64,000 nt of DNA from Clostridia bacterium. GTDB lineage: Bacteria; Bacillota; Clostridia; Oscillospirales; Acutalibacteraceae. Where the stretch lies: the NCBI GenBank assembly GCA_900755895.1, contig CAAEIG010000081.1:296270-360269 (forward strand), in the 5' to 3' direction. Below, in pieces: positions 51,629 through 58,778 of the stretch. How positions within the stretch are numbered: the first letter of the stretch is position 1; the number at the start of each line of letters is the position of its first letter. Below the pieces are notes generated by a model. It saw nothing but the letters and a program-made list of their open reading frames with translations. It searched no databases and had not been told where the DNA came from. Position numbers and translations under genes: made by a program.

Positions 51629-52462
51629 ATGCCCGTAAAACTCATTGCCTTTGACCTGGATGGAACTGCCATCACCAATCATCGGGATTTGCCCCCGGAG
51701 AACCGAGCCGTTTTTGAACAGGCAGCCGCTCGGGGAGTTCAGTTGGTGCCAGCATCCGGGCGAATGAAGGATTTTTTACCGGCGGATATCATCTCTCTGC
51801 CAGGAGTTCGCTATATCATTACCGCTAACGGTGCAGGTGTTTACGATTTGCAAACAGGAGAAGCGGTTTGGCGCTGTCTCATTCCCAACGAAAAGGCACT
51901 TCAGGTACAGGCCTTGCTGGAAGAGTACGACTTGTTTGTGGAGTACTATAAAGAGGGAAAGGCCATCACCCGCAAAGGCGATCCGGAGCGAGCGTTCACC
52001 CACTTTGGTTTTCCAGAGAGCAAGGGGACCTTTCTAAAGAAAGATTATATATTTGCTGAGGATCTCCAGCAGATGCTTCGGCAGACCGAGCTCACCCCGG
52101 AGAAAATCAACCTCTCCTATTTGCCCACACCCCAGCTACGTCAAGAAGTCCGAGCTAGGCTGGAAGCTTTAGGCGGGCTGAAGCTCACCTCATCCATTCC
52201 TGACAATCTGGAGATCAACGCGGAAGGCGCTCATAAGGGTGCGGCTCTCAAGGTGCTGGCCGACAAATTGGGGATCCCCCAAGAGAGCGTGATGGCTCTG
52301 GGGGACAACGGCAATGATGTGACTATGCTGGAGTACGCAGGGGTTTCGGTCTGCATGGAGGACGGATCTCCGGAGGCGAAAGCAGCGGCGAAGTACATGA
52401 CCGGTCCTCACGATCAGGGTGGTTTGGCGGATGCGGTTCACCGCTTTGTTTTGGATTGCTAA
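51629..52462 (+). CDS. Cof-type HAD-IIB phosphatase
   Basis: 277 residues from ATG 51629 (GGAAAGGAAG upstream). Motif I is LIAFDLDGTAIT with the catalytic aspartates, and motif IV is MALGDNGNDVTMLEYAG. VCMEDGSPEAKAAAKYMT is the usual ending of the Cof family. The type IIB cap lies between. Such enzymes dephosphorylate sugar phosphates and cofactors such as FMN or PLP; the specific substrate is unclear. Confidence 0.9.
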   Translation: MPVKLIAFDLDGTAITNHRDLPPENRAVFEQAAARGVQLVPASGRMKDFLPADIISLPGVRYIITANGAGVYDLQTGEAVWRCLIPNEKALQVQALLEEYDLFVEYYKEGKAITRKGDPERAFTHFGFPESKGTFLKKDYIFAEDLQQMLRQTELTPEKINLSYLPTPQLRQEVRARLEALGGLKLTSSIPDNLEINAEGAHKGAALKVLADKLGIPQESVMALGDNGNDVTMLEYAGVSVCMEDGSPEAKAAAKYMTGPHDQGGLADAVHRFVLDC

Positions 52463-52486
52463 CTGGTTTCAGATTGTGTAAAAACG

Positions 52487-52517
52487 AAAAGGACGATCCG
52501 ATGAGGATCGTCCTTTT
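52487..52517. terminator. Bidirectional terminator
   Basis: AAAAGGACGATCC with perfect complement around GATGA, T5 after; separates the HAD gene from the converging oxidoreductase gene. Confidence 0.88.
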
Positions 52518-52529
52518 TATCATATAGTT

Positions 52530-53918
52530 TTATTTGCTTTGAATGTACTCGTCAATAGCAGAGGCGGCAGTTTTGCCGGCACCCATGGCCAGAATCACCG
52601 TAGCAGCGCCCGTGACAGCATCGCCGCCAGCGTAAACGCCCTCGCGGCTGGTGAGTCCAGTGGATTCCTCCACGATGATGCCACCCCAACGCTGGGTCTC
52701 AAGACCCTTAGTAGTGGATTTGATCAGCGGATTGGGGGAGGTACCGATGGACATGATGACACAATCCACATCCAGCACGAATTCTGAACCGGGAACCTCC
52801 ACAGGCCGCCGCCGTCCAGATTCATCAGGCTCGCCCAGCTCCATGCGGATGCACTCCATGCCCTTGACGTTGCCTTGTTCATCCCCCAGGATCTTGGTGG
52901 GGTTGTTCAGCAGATGGAAGACAATGCCTTCCTCCTTGGCGTGCTCCACTTCTTCGGCTCGGGCGGGCAGCTCCGCTTCGGACCGGCGGTAGACGATGAA
53001 CACCTCTTCGGCGCCCAGGCGCTTGGCGCAACGAGCAGCGTCCATGGCCACGTTGCCGCCACCCACCACAGCCACGCGCTTTGCGTGCTCAATGGGGGTG
53101 TCGCTGTCAGGCAGGTAGGCTTTCATCAGGTTTACTCGGGTGAGGAACTCGTTGGCAGAGTAGACGCCCTTCAAGTTCTCACCGGGGATGCGCATGAACC
53201 GGGGCAGGCCTGCACCGGAGCCGATGAACACAGCCTCATAACCCTGTTCCAGCAGCTCGTCAATGGACAGCACCCGACCGATGACCATATTGGTCTCCAC
53301 GTTGACGCCCAGAGCCTTCAGGGTGTCAATCTCTTTCCGCACAATGTCCTTGGGCAGACGGAATTCCGGAATGCCATAGACCAGCACGCCGCCAGCAGTG
53401 TGCAGAGCCTCAAATACAGTGACCTCATAGCCCTTCTTGGCCAGATCACCGGCGCAGGTCAAGCCGGAGGGGCCGGAACCCACCACAGCAACCTTATGCC
53501 CGTTGGATGCGGGTTTTTGAGGAGCTTCCTTCACGTTGGCATTGTGCCAGTCGGCCACAAAGCGCTCCAAGCGGCCAATGGCCACAGGCTCGCCCTTGAT
53601 ACCCCGGACGCATTTGGACTCGCACTGAGTCTCCTGGGGGCAGACACGGCCGCACACGGCAGGCAAGCTGGACTGCTGGGTGATGATCTGATAGGCGCCT
53701 TCAAAATCGCCTTCAGCAACCTTTTGGATGAAGTCGGGAATGTTGATTCCCACGGGGCAGCCGGAGACACAGGGCTTGTGTTTGCAGTGCAGGCAGCGCT
53801 GAGCCTCGTCCAAAGCCTGTTCCTCAGTGTAGCCCAGGGCAACCTCCAAGAAATTCTTATTGCGCACATCGGGTGCCTGAGAGGGCATCTCGTTCTTTTT
53901 CAGGGACATATTGGGCAT
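52530..53918 (-). CDS. NfnB/GltD-like NADPH oxidoreductase subunit
   Basis: 462 residues from ATG 53918, placed by AAGGAGGT; ATG 53909 is an alternative. N-terminal cysteine clusters (CLHCKHKPCVSGCPVGI and CGRVCPQETQCESKC) bind two 4Fe-4S clusters. FAD and NAD(P) motifs follow: VGSGPSGLTCAGDLA, VVGGGNVAMDAAR and AGGDAVTGAATV. Annotated widely as glutamate synthase small chain, but its tight pairing with the 53920 gene points to NfnAB, the flavin-bifurcating ferredoxin:NADP+ oxidoreductase, or the related SudAB. No large glutamate synthase subunit is present. Confidence 0.88.
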   Translation of the reverse strand: MPNMSLKKNEMPSQAPDVRNKNFLEVALGYTEEQALDEAQRCLHCKHKPCVSGCPVGINIPDFIQKVAEGDFEGAYQIITQQSSLPAVCGRVCPQETQCESKCVRGIKGEPVAIGRLERFVADWHNANVKEAPQKPASNGHKVAVVGSGPSGLTCAGDLAKKGYEVTVFEALHTAGGVLVYGIPEFRLPKDIVRKEIDTLKALGVNVETNMVIGRVLSIDELLEQGYEAVFIGSGAGLPRFMRIPGENLKGVYSANEFLTRVNLMKAYLPDSDTPIEHAKRVAVVGGGNVAMDAARCAKRLGAEEVFIVYRRSEAELPARAEEVEHAKEEGIVFHLLNNPTKILGDEQGNVKGMECIRMELGEPDESGRRRPVEVPGSEFVLDVDCVIMSIGTSPNPLIKSTTKGLETQRWGGIIVEESTGLTSREGVYAGGDAVTGAATVILAMGAGKTAASAIDEYIQSK

Positions 53919-53919
53919 G

Positions 53920-54762
53920 TTACTGTACCTCCTTGCGGAAGAGATTGCAGGTCTCTTCGTGGGCATGGCGCTCGAAATCGCGATATATGGTGCCGCGGGC
54001 CATAGCCTCATCAAAGTCCACCTCAAAGCCGTCAAAATCCGGGCCGTCCACGCAGGCGAACTTGGTCTGGCCGCCCACGGTCAGGCGGCAGCCGCCGCAC
54101 ATGCCCGTGCCGTCGATCATGATGGGGTTCATGCTCACCACGGTTTTGATGTTGTGCTCCTTGGTCAACTTCACCACAAATTTCATCATCACCAGGGGGC
54201 CGATGGCGATGACCTCATCATACTGCTCTCCAGCGGCAATGAGGGCTTCCAGAGCGTTGGTCACCAGACCTTTTTCGCCGTAGGAGCCGTCGTCGGTCAT
54301 GATGACAAACTTGTCGCTGACATCCTGGAATTCCTTCTCCAAAATCACCAGGTCCTTGTTGCGGAAGCCCACGATGGAGTGGACCTCAGCGCCCTGCTGA
54401 TGGAGTTTTTTAGCCACAGGGAAAGCGATGGCGCAGCCTACGCCGCCGCCCACAACGGCCACCTTTTTCAAGCCTTCTGTTTCAGAGGGCCTGCCCAGAG
54501 GACCGACAAAATCTTGGAGGCAGTCGCCCTCCTCCAAGTGGTTGAGCTTTTCCGTGGTGGCGCCCACAATCTGGAAAATAATGGTAACGGTGCCGCGCTC
54601 CCTGTCAAAGTCGGCCACAGTCAGGGGGATGCGCTCGCCGCCCTCGTCCACACGGAGGATGATGAACTGCCCCGGCTCGGCCTTTTTGGCGATGAGAGGG
54701 GCTTCGATCTCCATCCTGGTGACGGTGGGGTTGAGCACCTGTTTCTTAACAATTCGGTACAT
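53920..54762 (-). CDS. NfnA-like FAD/NAD-binding subunit with 2Fe-2S cluster
   Basis: 280 residues from ATG 54762 (AAAGGAG upstream). A ferredoxin-reductase fold: GQFIILRVDEGGERIPLT for FAD, VGGGVGCAIAFPVAKKL for NAD(H), and a C-terminal DGTGMCGGCRLTV with a further cysteine (FACVDGP) for the 2Fe-2S cluster. It ends one base before the start of the NfnB-like gene. The two subunits should together move electrons between NADH, NADPH and ferredoxin. Confidence 0.88.
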   Translation of the reverse strand: MYRIVKKQVLNPTVTRMEIEAPLIAKKAEPGQFIILRVDEGGERIPLTVADFDRERGTVTIIFQIVGATTEKLNHLEEGDCLQDFVGPLGRPSETEGLKKVAVVGGGVGCAIAFPVAKKLHQQGAEVHSIVGFRNKDLVILEKEFQDVSDKFVIMTDDGSYGEKGLVTNALEALIAAGEQYDEVIAIGPLVMMKFVVKLTKEHNIKTVVSMNPIMIDGTGMCGGCRLTVGGQTKFACVDGPDFDGFEVDFDEAMARGTIYRDFERHAHEETCNLFRKEVQ

Positions 54763-54914
54763 TTGCAATAACTCCTTTGTGGCAGAAAGCATCCCCCAAA
54801 AGAGGCGGCTTGGGGGATGCGTCCTTCATTCTGTTGCTTATTATAGAGGAAAATCGCCGTCATTTCAACAGGTTTCTGCATTTGCGGCTGCCTCATTTTG
54901 CAAATTAGCAAATC

Positions 54915-55655
54915 TTACACCTTTCCCAACACTCGCCCCTGACATTCCAGACGGTCATAGGGGCCGATGGGAATGGGGGTGTATTGGGGGTTGAAAGACA
55001 GCAGTTCTCGATTGCCCAGCTGCTTGATGAAACCCTCTCCGTTGAGGCTGAAGATTCCCACTTCACCCTCCAACAGATTGTTGTCCGCCACTCGCTGGAC
55101 AAATACGATATCCCCGTCTTTATAGGCGGGCTCCATGCTGTTGCCGTTGACTCGCAGGCAGAAGTCAGCGTTCTCCGGCACCCGCTGGGTGGGGATTTCC
55201 AGCTTGGTGGTGTAGGTGGAATCCCCTTGGGGCTCGCCAGTGCCAGCGGAAACGGCCAGGTCATACAAATTGATATAGGTGACCCAGCCCCGCTCCTCCC
55301 GCTGAGAGGTGTGGGTCATCCTATCGTATTCCGCGTCTAAGACGGCAATGACAGCATCCTTACCGAAGGAATCAAGAGTTCTGTATTTTTGCAGAAGGTG
55401 GGTTTCAGGAAAATCAACCTGGAATCCAATGGCTTTGCTGTAATCCGGGTCGGTGAGCTCCTCCCGCAGGAAAAAATCCGATGTGGTGCCAAAGAAGTCC
55501 GCCAGTTTTCCGGCGGTTGAGAGCTTCAATCCCTCATATCCCCGTTGATACCAGTTGTCAATGGTGGTGTAGGGGATGCCCGCCTTTTGGGAGAGAGTCC
55601 GGCGGTTCAGGTGGTCCCGTGCCATGAGGCGATCCAGTTTTTCTAGAAATGTCAT
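54915..55655 (-). CDS. Phage-type repressor, HTH plus S24 (LexA/CI-like) autoprotease
   Basis: 246 residues from ATG 55655 (AGGTG upstream). An XRE-like helix-turn-helix spans about 14-40 (TLSQKAGIPYTTIDNWYQRG). The C-terminal S24 domain has an Ala-Gly cleavage site (A137-G138 in SAGTG), the catalytic serine S173 in GNSMEP, and the lysine K211 in GFIKQLG. This is the design of a RecA-responsive repressor. It is transcribed divergently from a phage terminase-holin cassette across a switch region with three similar operators (55686-55760). Confidence 0.9.
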   Translation of the reverse strand: MTFLEKLDRLMARDHLNRRTLSQKAGIPYTTIDNWYQRGYEGLKLSTAGKLADFFGTTSDFFLREELTDPDYSKAIGFQVDFPETHLLQKYRTLDSFGKDAVIAVLDAEYDRMTHTSQREERGWVTYINLYDLAVSAGTGEPQGDSTYTTKLEIPTQRVPENADFCLRVNGNSMEPAYKDGDIVFVQRVADNNLLEGEVGIFSLNGEGFIKQLGNRELLSFNPQYTPIPIGPYDRLECQGRVLGKV

Positions 55656-55679
55656 AGTATCACCTGCTTTCCTGACAAA

Positions 55680-55708
55680 AGAATACCTCATAAGAGGAGA
55701 AAAGTCAA
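55680..55708 (-). promoter_or_regulatory. Leftward repressor promoter
   Basis: Minus strand TTGACT, 17 bases, TATTCT. The operator CCTCATAAGAGG occupies the spacer. Confidence 0.75.
55686..55697. promoter_or_regulatory. Operator 1 (CTC-N4-GAG)
   Basis: CCTCATAAGAGG, arms perfectly complementary, inside the spacer of the repressor promoter. Confidence 0.7.
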
Positions 55709-55717
55709 GCATATAAT

Positions 55718-55729
55718 ACTCTGTAGAGT
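55718..55729. promoter_or_regulatory. Operator 2 (CTC-N4-GAG)
   Basis: ACTCTGTAGAGT, between the two divergent promoters, 32 bases from operator 1 and 31 from operator 3. Confidence 0.72.
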
Positions 55730-55739
55730 TAATTTTATC

Positions 55740-55768
55740 TTGACATACACTCAAAAGAGTAATATACT
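55740..55768 (+). promoter_or_regulatory. Rightward promoter of the phage cassette
   Basis: Consensus TTGACA, 17 bases, TATACT. Operator 3 lies wholly in the spacer. Confidence 0.82.
55749..55760. promoter_or_regulatory. Operator 3 (CTC-N4-GAG)
   Basis: ACTCAAAAGAGT, same arms as operator 2, inside the rightward promoter spacer, so binding would block the terminase genes. Confidence 0.75.
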
Positions 55769-55845
55769 GAGAATTAGGGACCCGCATGAGGAGCGTGTGG
55801 GTTCTCAAAAATAGAATGATAGATCAGGAAGGAGAGGATCGCAGT

Positions 55846-56043
55846 ATGGACTATGGACGAATGGCAGGGGAGTACCTGGAGGAGGCGGAGCGCATTGACC
55901 AACGCCTCCAGCAGCTGCGACAGCGGTGCCGGGAGCATCGGGAGGCTGACCTGTGGATTCGCATCGGCGGACTGATGGAGGTCCGAGACGACCTGAGGGT
56001 GATGGGGCACCTTTTGCAGCGACGGGCGGCGAAGAGCCTGTGA
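55846..56043 (+). CDS. Small phage-cassette protein
   Basis: 65 residues from ATG 55846, preceded by AAGGAGAGG. Highly charged and helical (EYLEEAERIDQRLQQLRQR). It resembles small helical proteins of unknown function often found early in Firmicutes phage operons. First gene after the rightward promoter; overlaps the next start (GTGA). Confidence 0.7.
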   Translation: MDYGRMAGEYLEEAERIDQRLQQLRQRCREHREADLWIRIGGLMEVRDDLRVMGHLLQRRAAKSL

Positions 56044-56336
56044 CGAGAGCGGAGTTCGAACAAGTGTCCTTTCTTCGGGAGGAACTGAAGTGCCTGGATC
56101 CCCAGGAGGATCGTGCCGTACACCTGCACAGCTTGTTGGAGGAAGCTCAAGCGCTGCCACGGAGGCTGCCTGACCCCAAGGCCCGAATCATTGCCCAAAA
56201 GGTCCTGGAGTACGGAGCCCCCATTCCCTGGAAGCAGATTGTGGCGGAGCTGGGATATCGCTGGACCGTGGGCAGTGCCCGGTATGCCTATGCCAGAGTG
56301 TGCAGGCTCTGTTTTGACGGGGAGGGGAAAGCATGA
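56040..56336 (+). CDS. Phage regulatory-like protein, sigma-region-4-type HTH
   Basis: 98 residues from GTG 56040, which overlaps the previous stop. An acidic helical N-terminus leads to a C-terminal helix-turn-helix: IPWKQIVAELGY followed by GSARYAYARVCRL. This is the layout of ArpU/RinA or DUF1492-type phage late regulators, which act as activators of packaging genes. It directly precedes the terminase genes. Assignment is moderate. Confidence 0.6.
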   Translation: MTRAEFEQVSFLREELKCLDPQEDRAVHLHSLLEEAQALPRRLPDPKARIIAQKVLEYGAPIPWKQIVAELGYRWTVGSARYAYARVCRLCFDGEGKA

Positions 56337-56689
56337 CCGGCGGCCGCAGATGTGCCAAAACTCCCCGGGCTTTGGAAAGGGGAGTGGGAGAATACTTGGC
56401 CCGGTGCCAGGAGGAAAAGCGGATCCCCACCGTGACCGGCTTGGCTCTGTCCCTGGGGTTTGTCAGCCGGGGAGAGATGGAAGCTTTTACGGGGCAGAGA
56501 AGCCCTGCCTTTGCCAGACAGATGGAATGGGCGCTCTCCATGATTGAGGAGGAGACCCTTCAGGCGGCTTTTCGAAGGGAAAGCACCACGGGGGCCAGAT
56601 TCCTGCTCCAGGCCAGCTTTGGGTATGGAGAGAAAACCGGCAAAGAATTGGGACCTATCACAGTCCGCCTGGAAGGGGAGGAGGATTGA
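56333..56689 (+). CDS. Terminase small subunit (DNA-packaging gp3-like)
   Basis: 118 residues, ATG overlapping the previous stop (ATGA). The segment IPTVTGLALSLGFVSRGEMEAFTG resembles the DNA-recognition helix of gp3-type small terminases, and the end GARFLLQASFGYGEK matches the family's closing region. It should select the packaging site for the large subunit encoded next, one base downstream of its stop. Confidence 0.72.
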   Translation: MTGGRRCAKTPRALERGVGEYLARCQEEKRIPTVTGLALSLGFVSRGEMEAFTGQRSPAFARQMEWALSMIEEETLQAAFRRESTTGARFLLQASFGYGEKTGKELGPITVRLEGEED

Positions 56690-56690
56690 G

Positions 56691-58136
56691 ATGGAGGTGA
56701 CCATACCAAAGGCCGCGTTCAACCCCCATTTTTATCCCTATCTTCAGGAGGAAGAGCACCGGTATCTTGTGTTGTACGGCGGGGCCGGTTCCGGAAAGAG
56801 TGTCTTCGCAGTGCAGCGGTTTCTCTACCGGCTGCTGACTCAGCCCCTGTGCAATCTTCTGGTAGTGCGGGCGGTGGCGGCTACCAATCGGGACAGTACT
56901 TATGCCTTGTTTCGGCAGATGATTGGAAAATGGGGGTTGAGCCAGCTGTTTTCCTGCCGGGATTCGGATTTGCGCATCACCTGTGCCAATGGTAACTCCG
57001 TGGTTTTCAAAGGGCTGGACGACGCGGAGAAGCTGAAATCCATCACCTTTTCCAAGGGCGAGCTGACGGAGATCTGGGTAGAGGAGGCTTCCGAGATCTC
57101 AGAAGGGGACTTTAACCAACTGGACGTGCGTCTGCGGGGCAGGGGGACACACAAGCAGATTGTGCTGACTTTCAACCCAGTCTCGGTGCGGCATTGGCTG
57201 AAGCGGCGTTTCTTCGACAGGAAGGAACCCAGGGCGGTGGTGGTGAAATCCACATATCGGGACAACAATTTCCTGGATGAGGACTACAAACACACCTTGG
57301 AGAGCTATAAGGATACGGACCCCTATTACTATGCTGTGTATTGTTTGGGCGAGTGGGGTGTCCTGGGCCAGACCATTTTTGACGCCCAGAAGGTGAGCCA
57401 GCAGCTGGCGCAGCTAAAGGGTCCCCTGCGACGAGGGGAGTTTACCTTTGACACCTGGTACCATCAGGAGGCAAATGAGGTGTTGATCAACGATGGTACC
57501 ATTCGGTGGGTGGATATCCCGGATGGCCCCATTGGGATCTATCAGCTGCCGGAGGAGGGGAGCGCTTATGTCATTGGTGCGGATACAGCCGGGGAAGGCT
57601 CGGACTTTAATGTAGGCCAGGTCTTGGACCATGGAACTGGTATGCAGGTGTGCACCATTCGTGGGAAAATGGATGAAGATTTGTTTGCCAAGCAGCTGTA
57701 CTGTCTGGGGAAGTATTACAACACGGCTCTCATCTCTGTGGAGGCCAATTTCTCCAGCTATCCCATTCGGGAGCTGGAACGGCTGCGGTATCCCCGCCAG
57801 TACGTGCGCCAGACCGAGGACAGCTTCACCCACCGGATGCGTCAGAGCCATGGGTTCAAAACCAGCAGTGTCACGCGACCTTTGGTGATCGCGGGGCTGG
57901 TGCAGGTGGTGCGGGAGCACTGCCAGTGGATCCAGGATCAAGATACACTCAGCGAGATGCTCACCTTTGTCCGCAATGAAAACGGACGTCCAGAGGCTCA
58001 AGAGGGCGCCCATGACGACTGTGTGATGAGTTTGGCGATTGCCTACTTTACCAGAGCCAGAACAGCTCCCCAAGGAGCCCCAGGGGAGAGCTCCCCCTTT
58101 GTGATGGTGGCAAGGGAAGGGAGGGATCCCAGTTGA
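56691..58136 (+). CDS. Phage terminase large subunit (PBSX/XtmB-like)
   Basis: 481 residues from ATG 56691 (GGAGGAGG upstream). ATPase half: Walker A GGAGSGKS (30-37) and Walker B TEIWVEE with E131/E132. Nuclease half: acidic triad positions D298 (GADTAGEG), E351 (ISVEANFSS) and D442/D443 (GAHDDCVMS). Full length with all motifs, so it appears functional, although no portal, protease or capsid gene follows. Its stop overlaps the next TTG start. Confidence 0.93.
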   Translation: MEVTIPKAAFNPHFYPYLQEEEHRYLVLYGGAGSGKSVFAVQRFLYRLLTQPLCNLLVVRAVAATNRDSTYALFRQMIGKWGLSQLFSCRDSDLRITCANGNSVVFKGLDDAEKLKSITFSKGELTEIWVEEASEISEGDFNQLDVRLRGRGTHKQIVLTFNPVSVRHWLKRRFFDRKEPRAVVVKSTYRDNNFLDEDYKHTLESYKDTDPYYYAVYCLGEWGVLGQTIFDAQKVSQQLAQLKGPLRRGEFTFDTWYHQEANEVLINDGTIRWVDIPDGPIGIYQLPEEGSAYVIGADTAGEGSDFNVGQVLDHGTGMQVCTIRGKMDEDLFAKQLYCLGKYYNTALISVEANFSSYPIRELERLRYPRQYVRQTEDSFTHRMRQSHGFKTSSVTRPLVIAGLVQVVREHCQWIQDQDTLSEMLTFVRNENGRPEAQEGAHDDCVMSLAIAYFTRARTAPQGAPGESSPFVMVAREGRDPS

Positions 58137-58429
58137 ACGAGTGGACCGTGGTGACCAGCTTGTCGGTGCTGGTGGCGTTGGCGGTAGCAGTGGGAGGCCC
58201 CATCCTCAAGCTCAACAGTACTATCTCCCGGCTGTCCGTCATTTTGGAGCAGGTGCTTCAGCGTTTGGACAAGCTGGAGCTGGAGGATCAAAGGCTCCGG
58301 GATCGGGGAGAGCGGACGGAAGAGCTCTTTTGCAGCAGGATGGATGGCCAGGATAAACGCTTGAACCGATGCGAAAACAGATTATCATTGTTGGAACAGA
58401 GAGGGGGGATACGGTATGAACAAGATTAA
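58133..58429 (+). CDS. Membrane-anchored coiled-coil protein (XhlA-like position)
   Basis: 98 residues from TTG 58133, overlapping the terminase stop (TTGA) with GGGAGGG before it. One N-terminal membrane helix (VVTSLSVLVALAVAVGGPIL) is followed by a heptad-rich coiled coil (ILEQVLQRLDKLELEDQRLRD). Resembles small hemolysin/XhlA-like proteins that accompany holins. The following holin ATG overlaps its end by 14 bases. Confidence 0.7.
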   Translation: MNEWTVVTSLSVLVALAVAVGGPILKLNSTISRLSVILEQVLQRLDKLELEDQRLRDRGERTEELFCSRMDGQDKRLNRCENRLSLLEQRGGIRYEQD

Positions 58430-58700
58430 CTGGAAAGTGCGGTTAAAGAATCCACTGTTCTGGGCCCAAGTGGCGGTGGGAATACTCTCTCCCATTCTGG
58501 TGGGTTTGGGACTGCAGTGGGAGGAAATGACCACCTGGATTGCATTGGGGGAAGCATTGCGCAAAGCGGTGCTCAATCCGGTGATTGTGGTGGCGGTGAT
58601 CGTCTCACTTTGGGGCGTGGTGACAGACCCCACCACGGCGGGTATGGGTGACAGCGCCCAGGCTCTCAGCTACAGCGAGCCTAAGAAGGACCAAATATAA
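58416..58700 (+). CDS. Phage holin, phi LC3 family
   Basis: 94 residues. NWKVRLKNPLFWAQ at the N-terminus and GVVTDPTTAGMGDSAQAL at the end are the diagnostic motifs of the phi LC3 holin family; two hydrophobic segments lie between. The start ATG follows GAGGGGGG. Normally forms membrane lesions for endolysin release, but no endolysin gene follows; the cassette ends at a terminator 25 bases on. Confidence 0.92.
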   Translation: MNKINWKVRLKNPLFWAQVAVGILSPILVGLGLQWEEMTTWIALGEALRKAVLNPVIVVAVIVSLWGVVTDPTTAGMGDSAQALSYSEPKKDQI

Positions 58701-58725
58701 TGTAAGGTGGACGCTCTGAAAACCG

Positions 58726-58766
58726 AAAAAAGGACACACAGGCAAGGTTGCTTGTGTGTCCTTTTT
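58726..58766. terminator. Bidirectional terminator at the end of the phage cassette
   Basis: AAAAAGGACACACA and complement with an inner GCAA/TTGC extension, T5 after; separates the holin and converging spoIIE. Confidence 0.85.
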
Positions 58767-58778
58767 GTGTCAGAAACA

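Noticed and set aside
52530..53918. Glutamate synthase small subunit
   Set aside because: No large GltB-type subunit nearby; tight pairing with an NfnA-like subunit favours NfnAB or SudAB.
54763..58766. Complete prophage with attachment sites
   Set aside because: No integrase, no structural genes, and I found no convincing direct repeats flanking the cassette.
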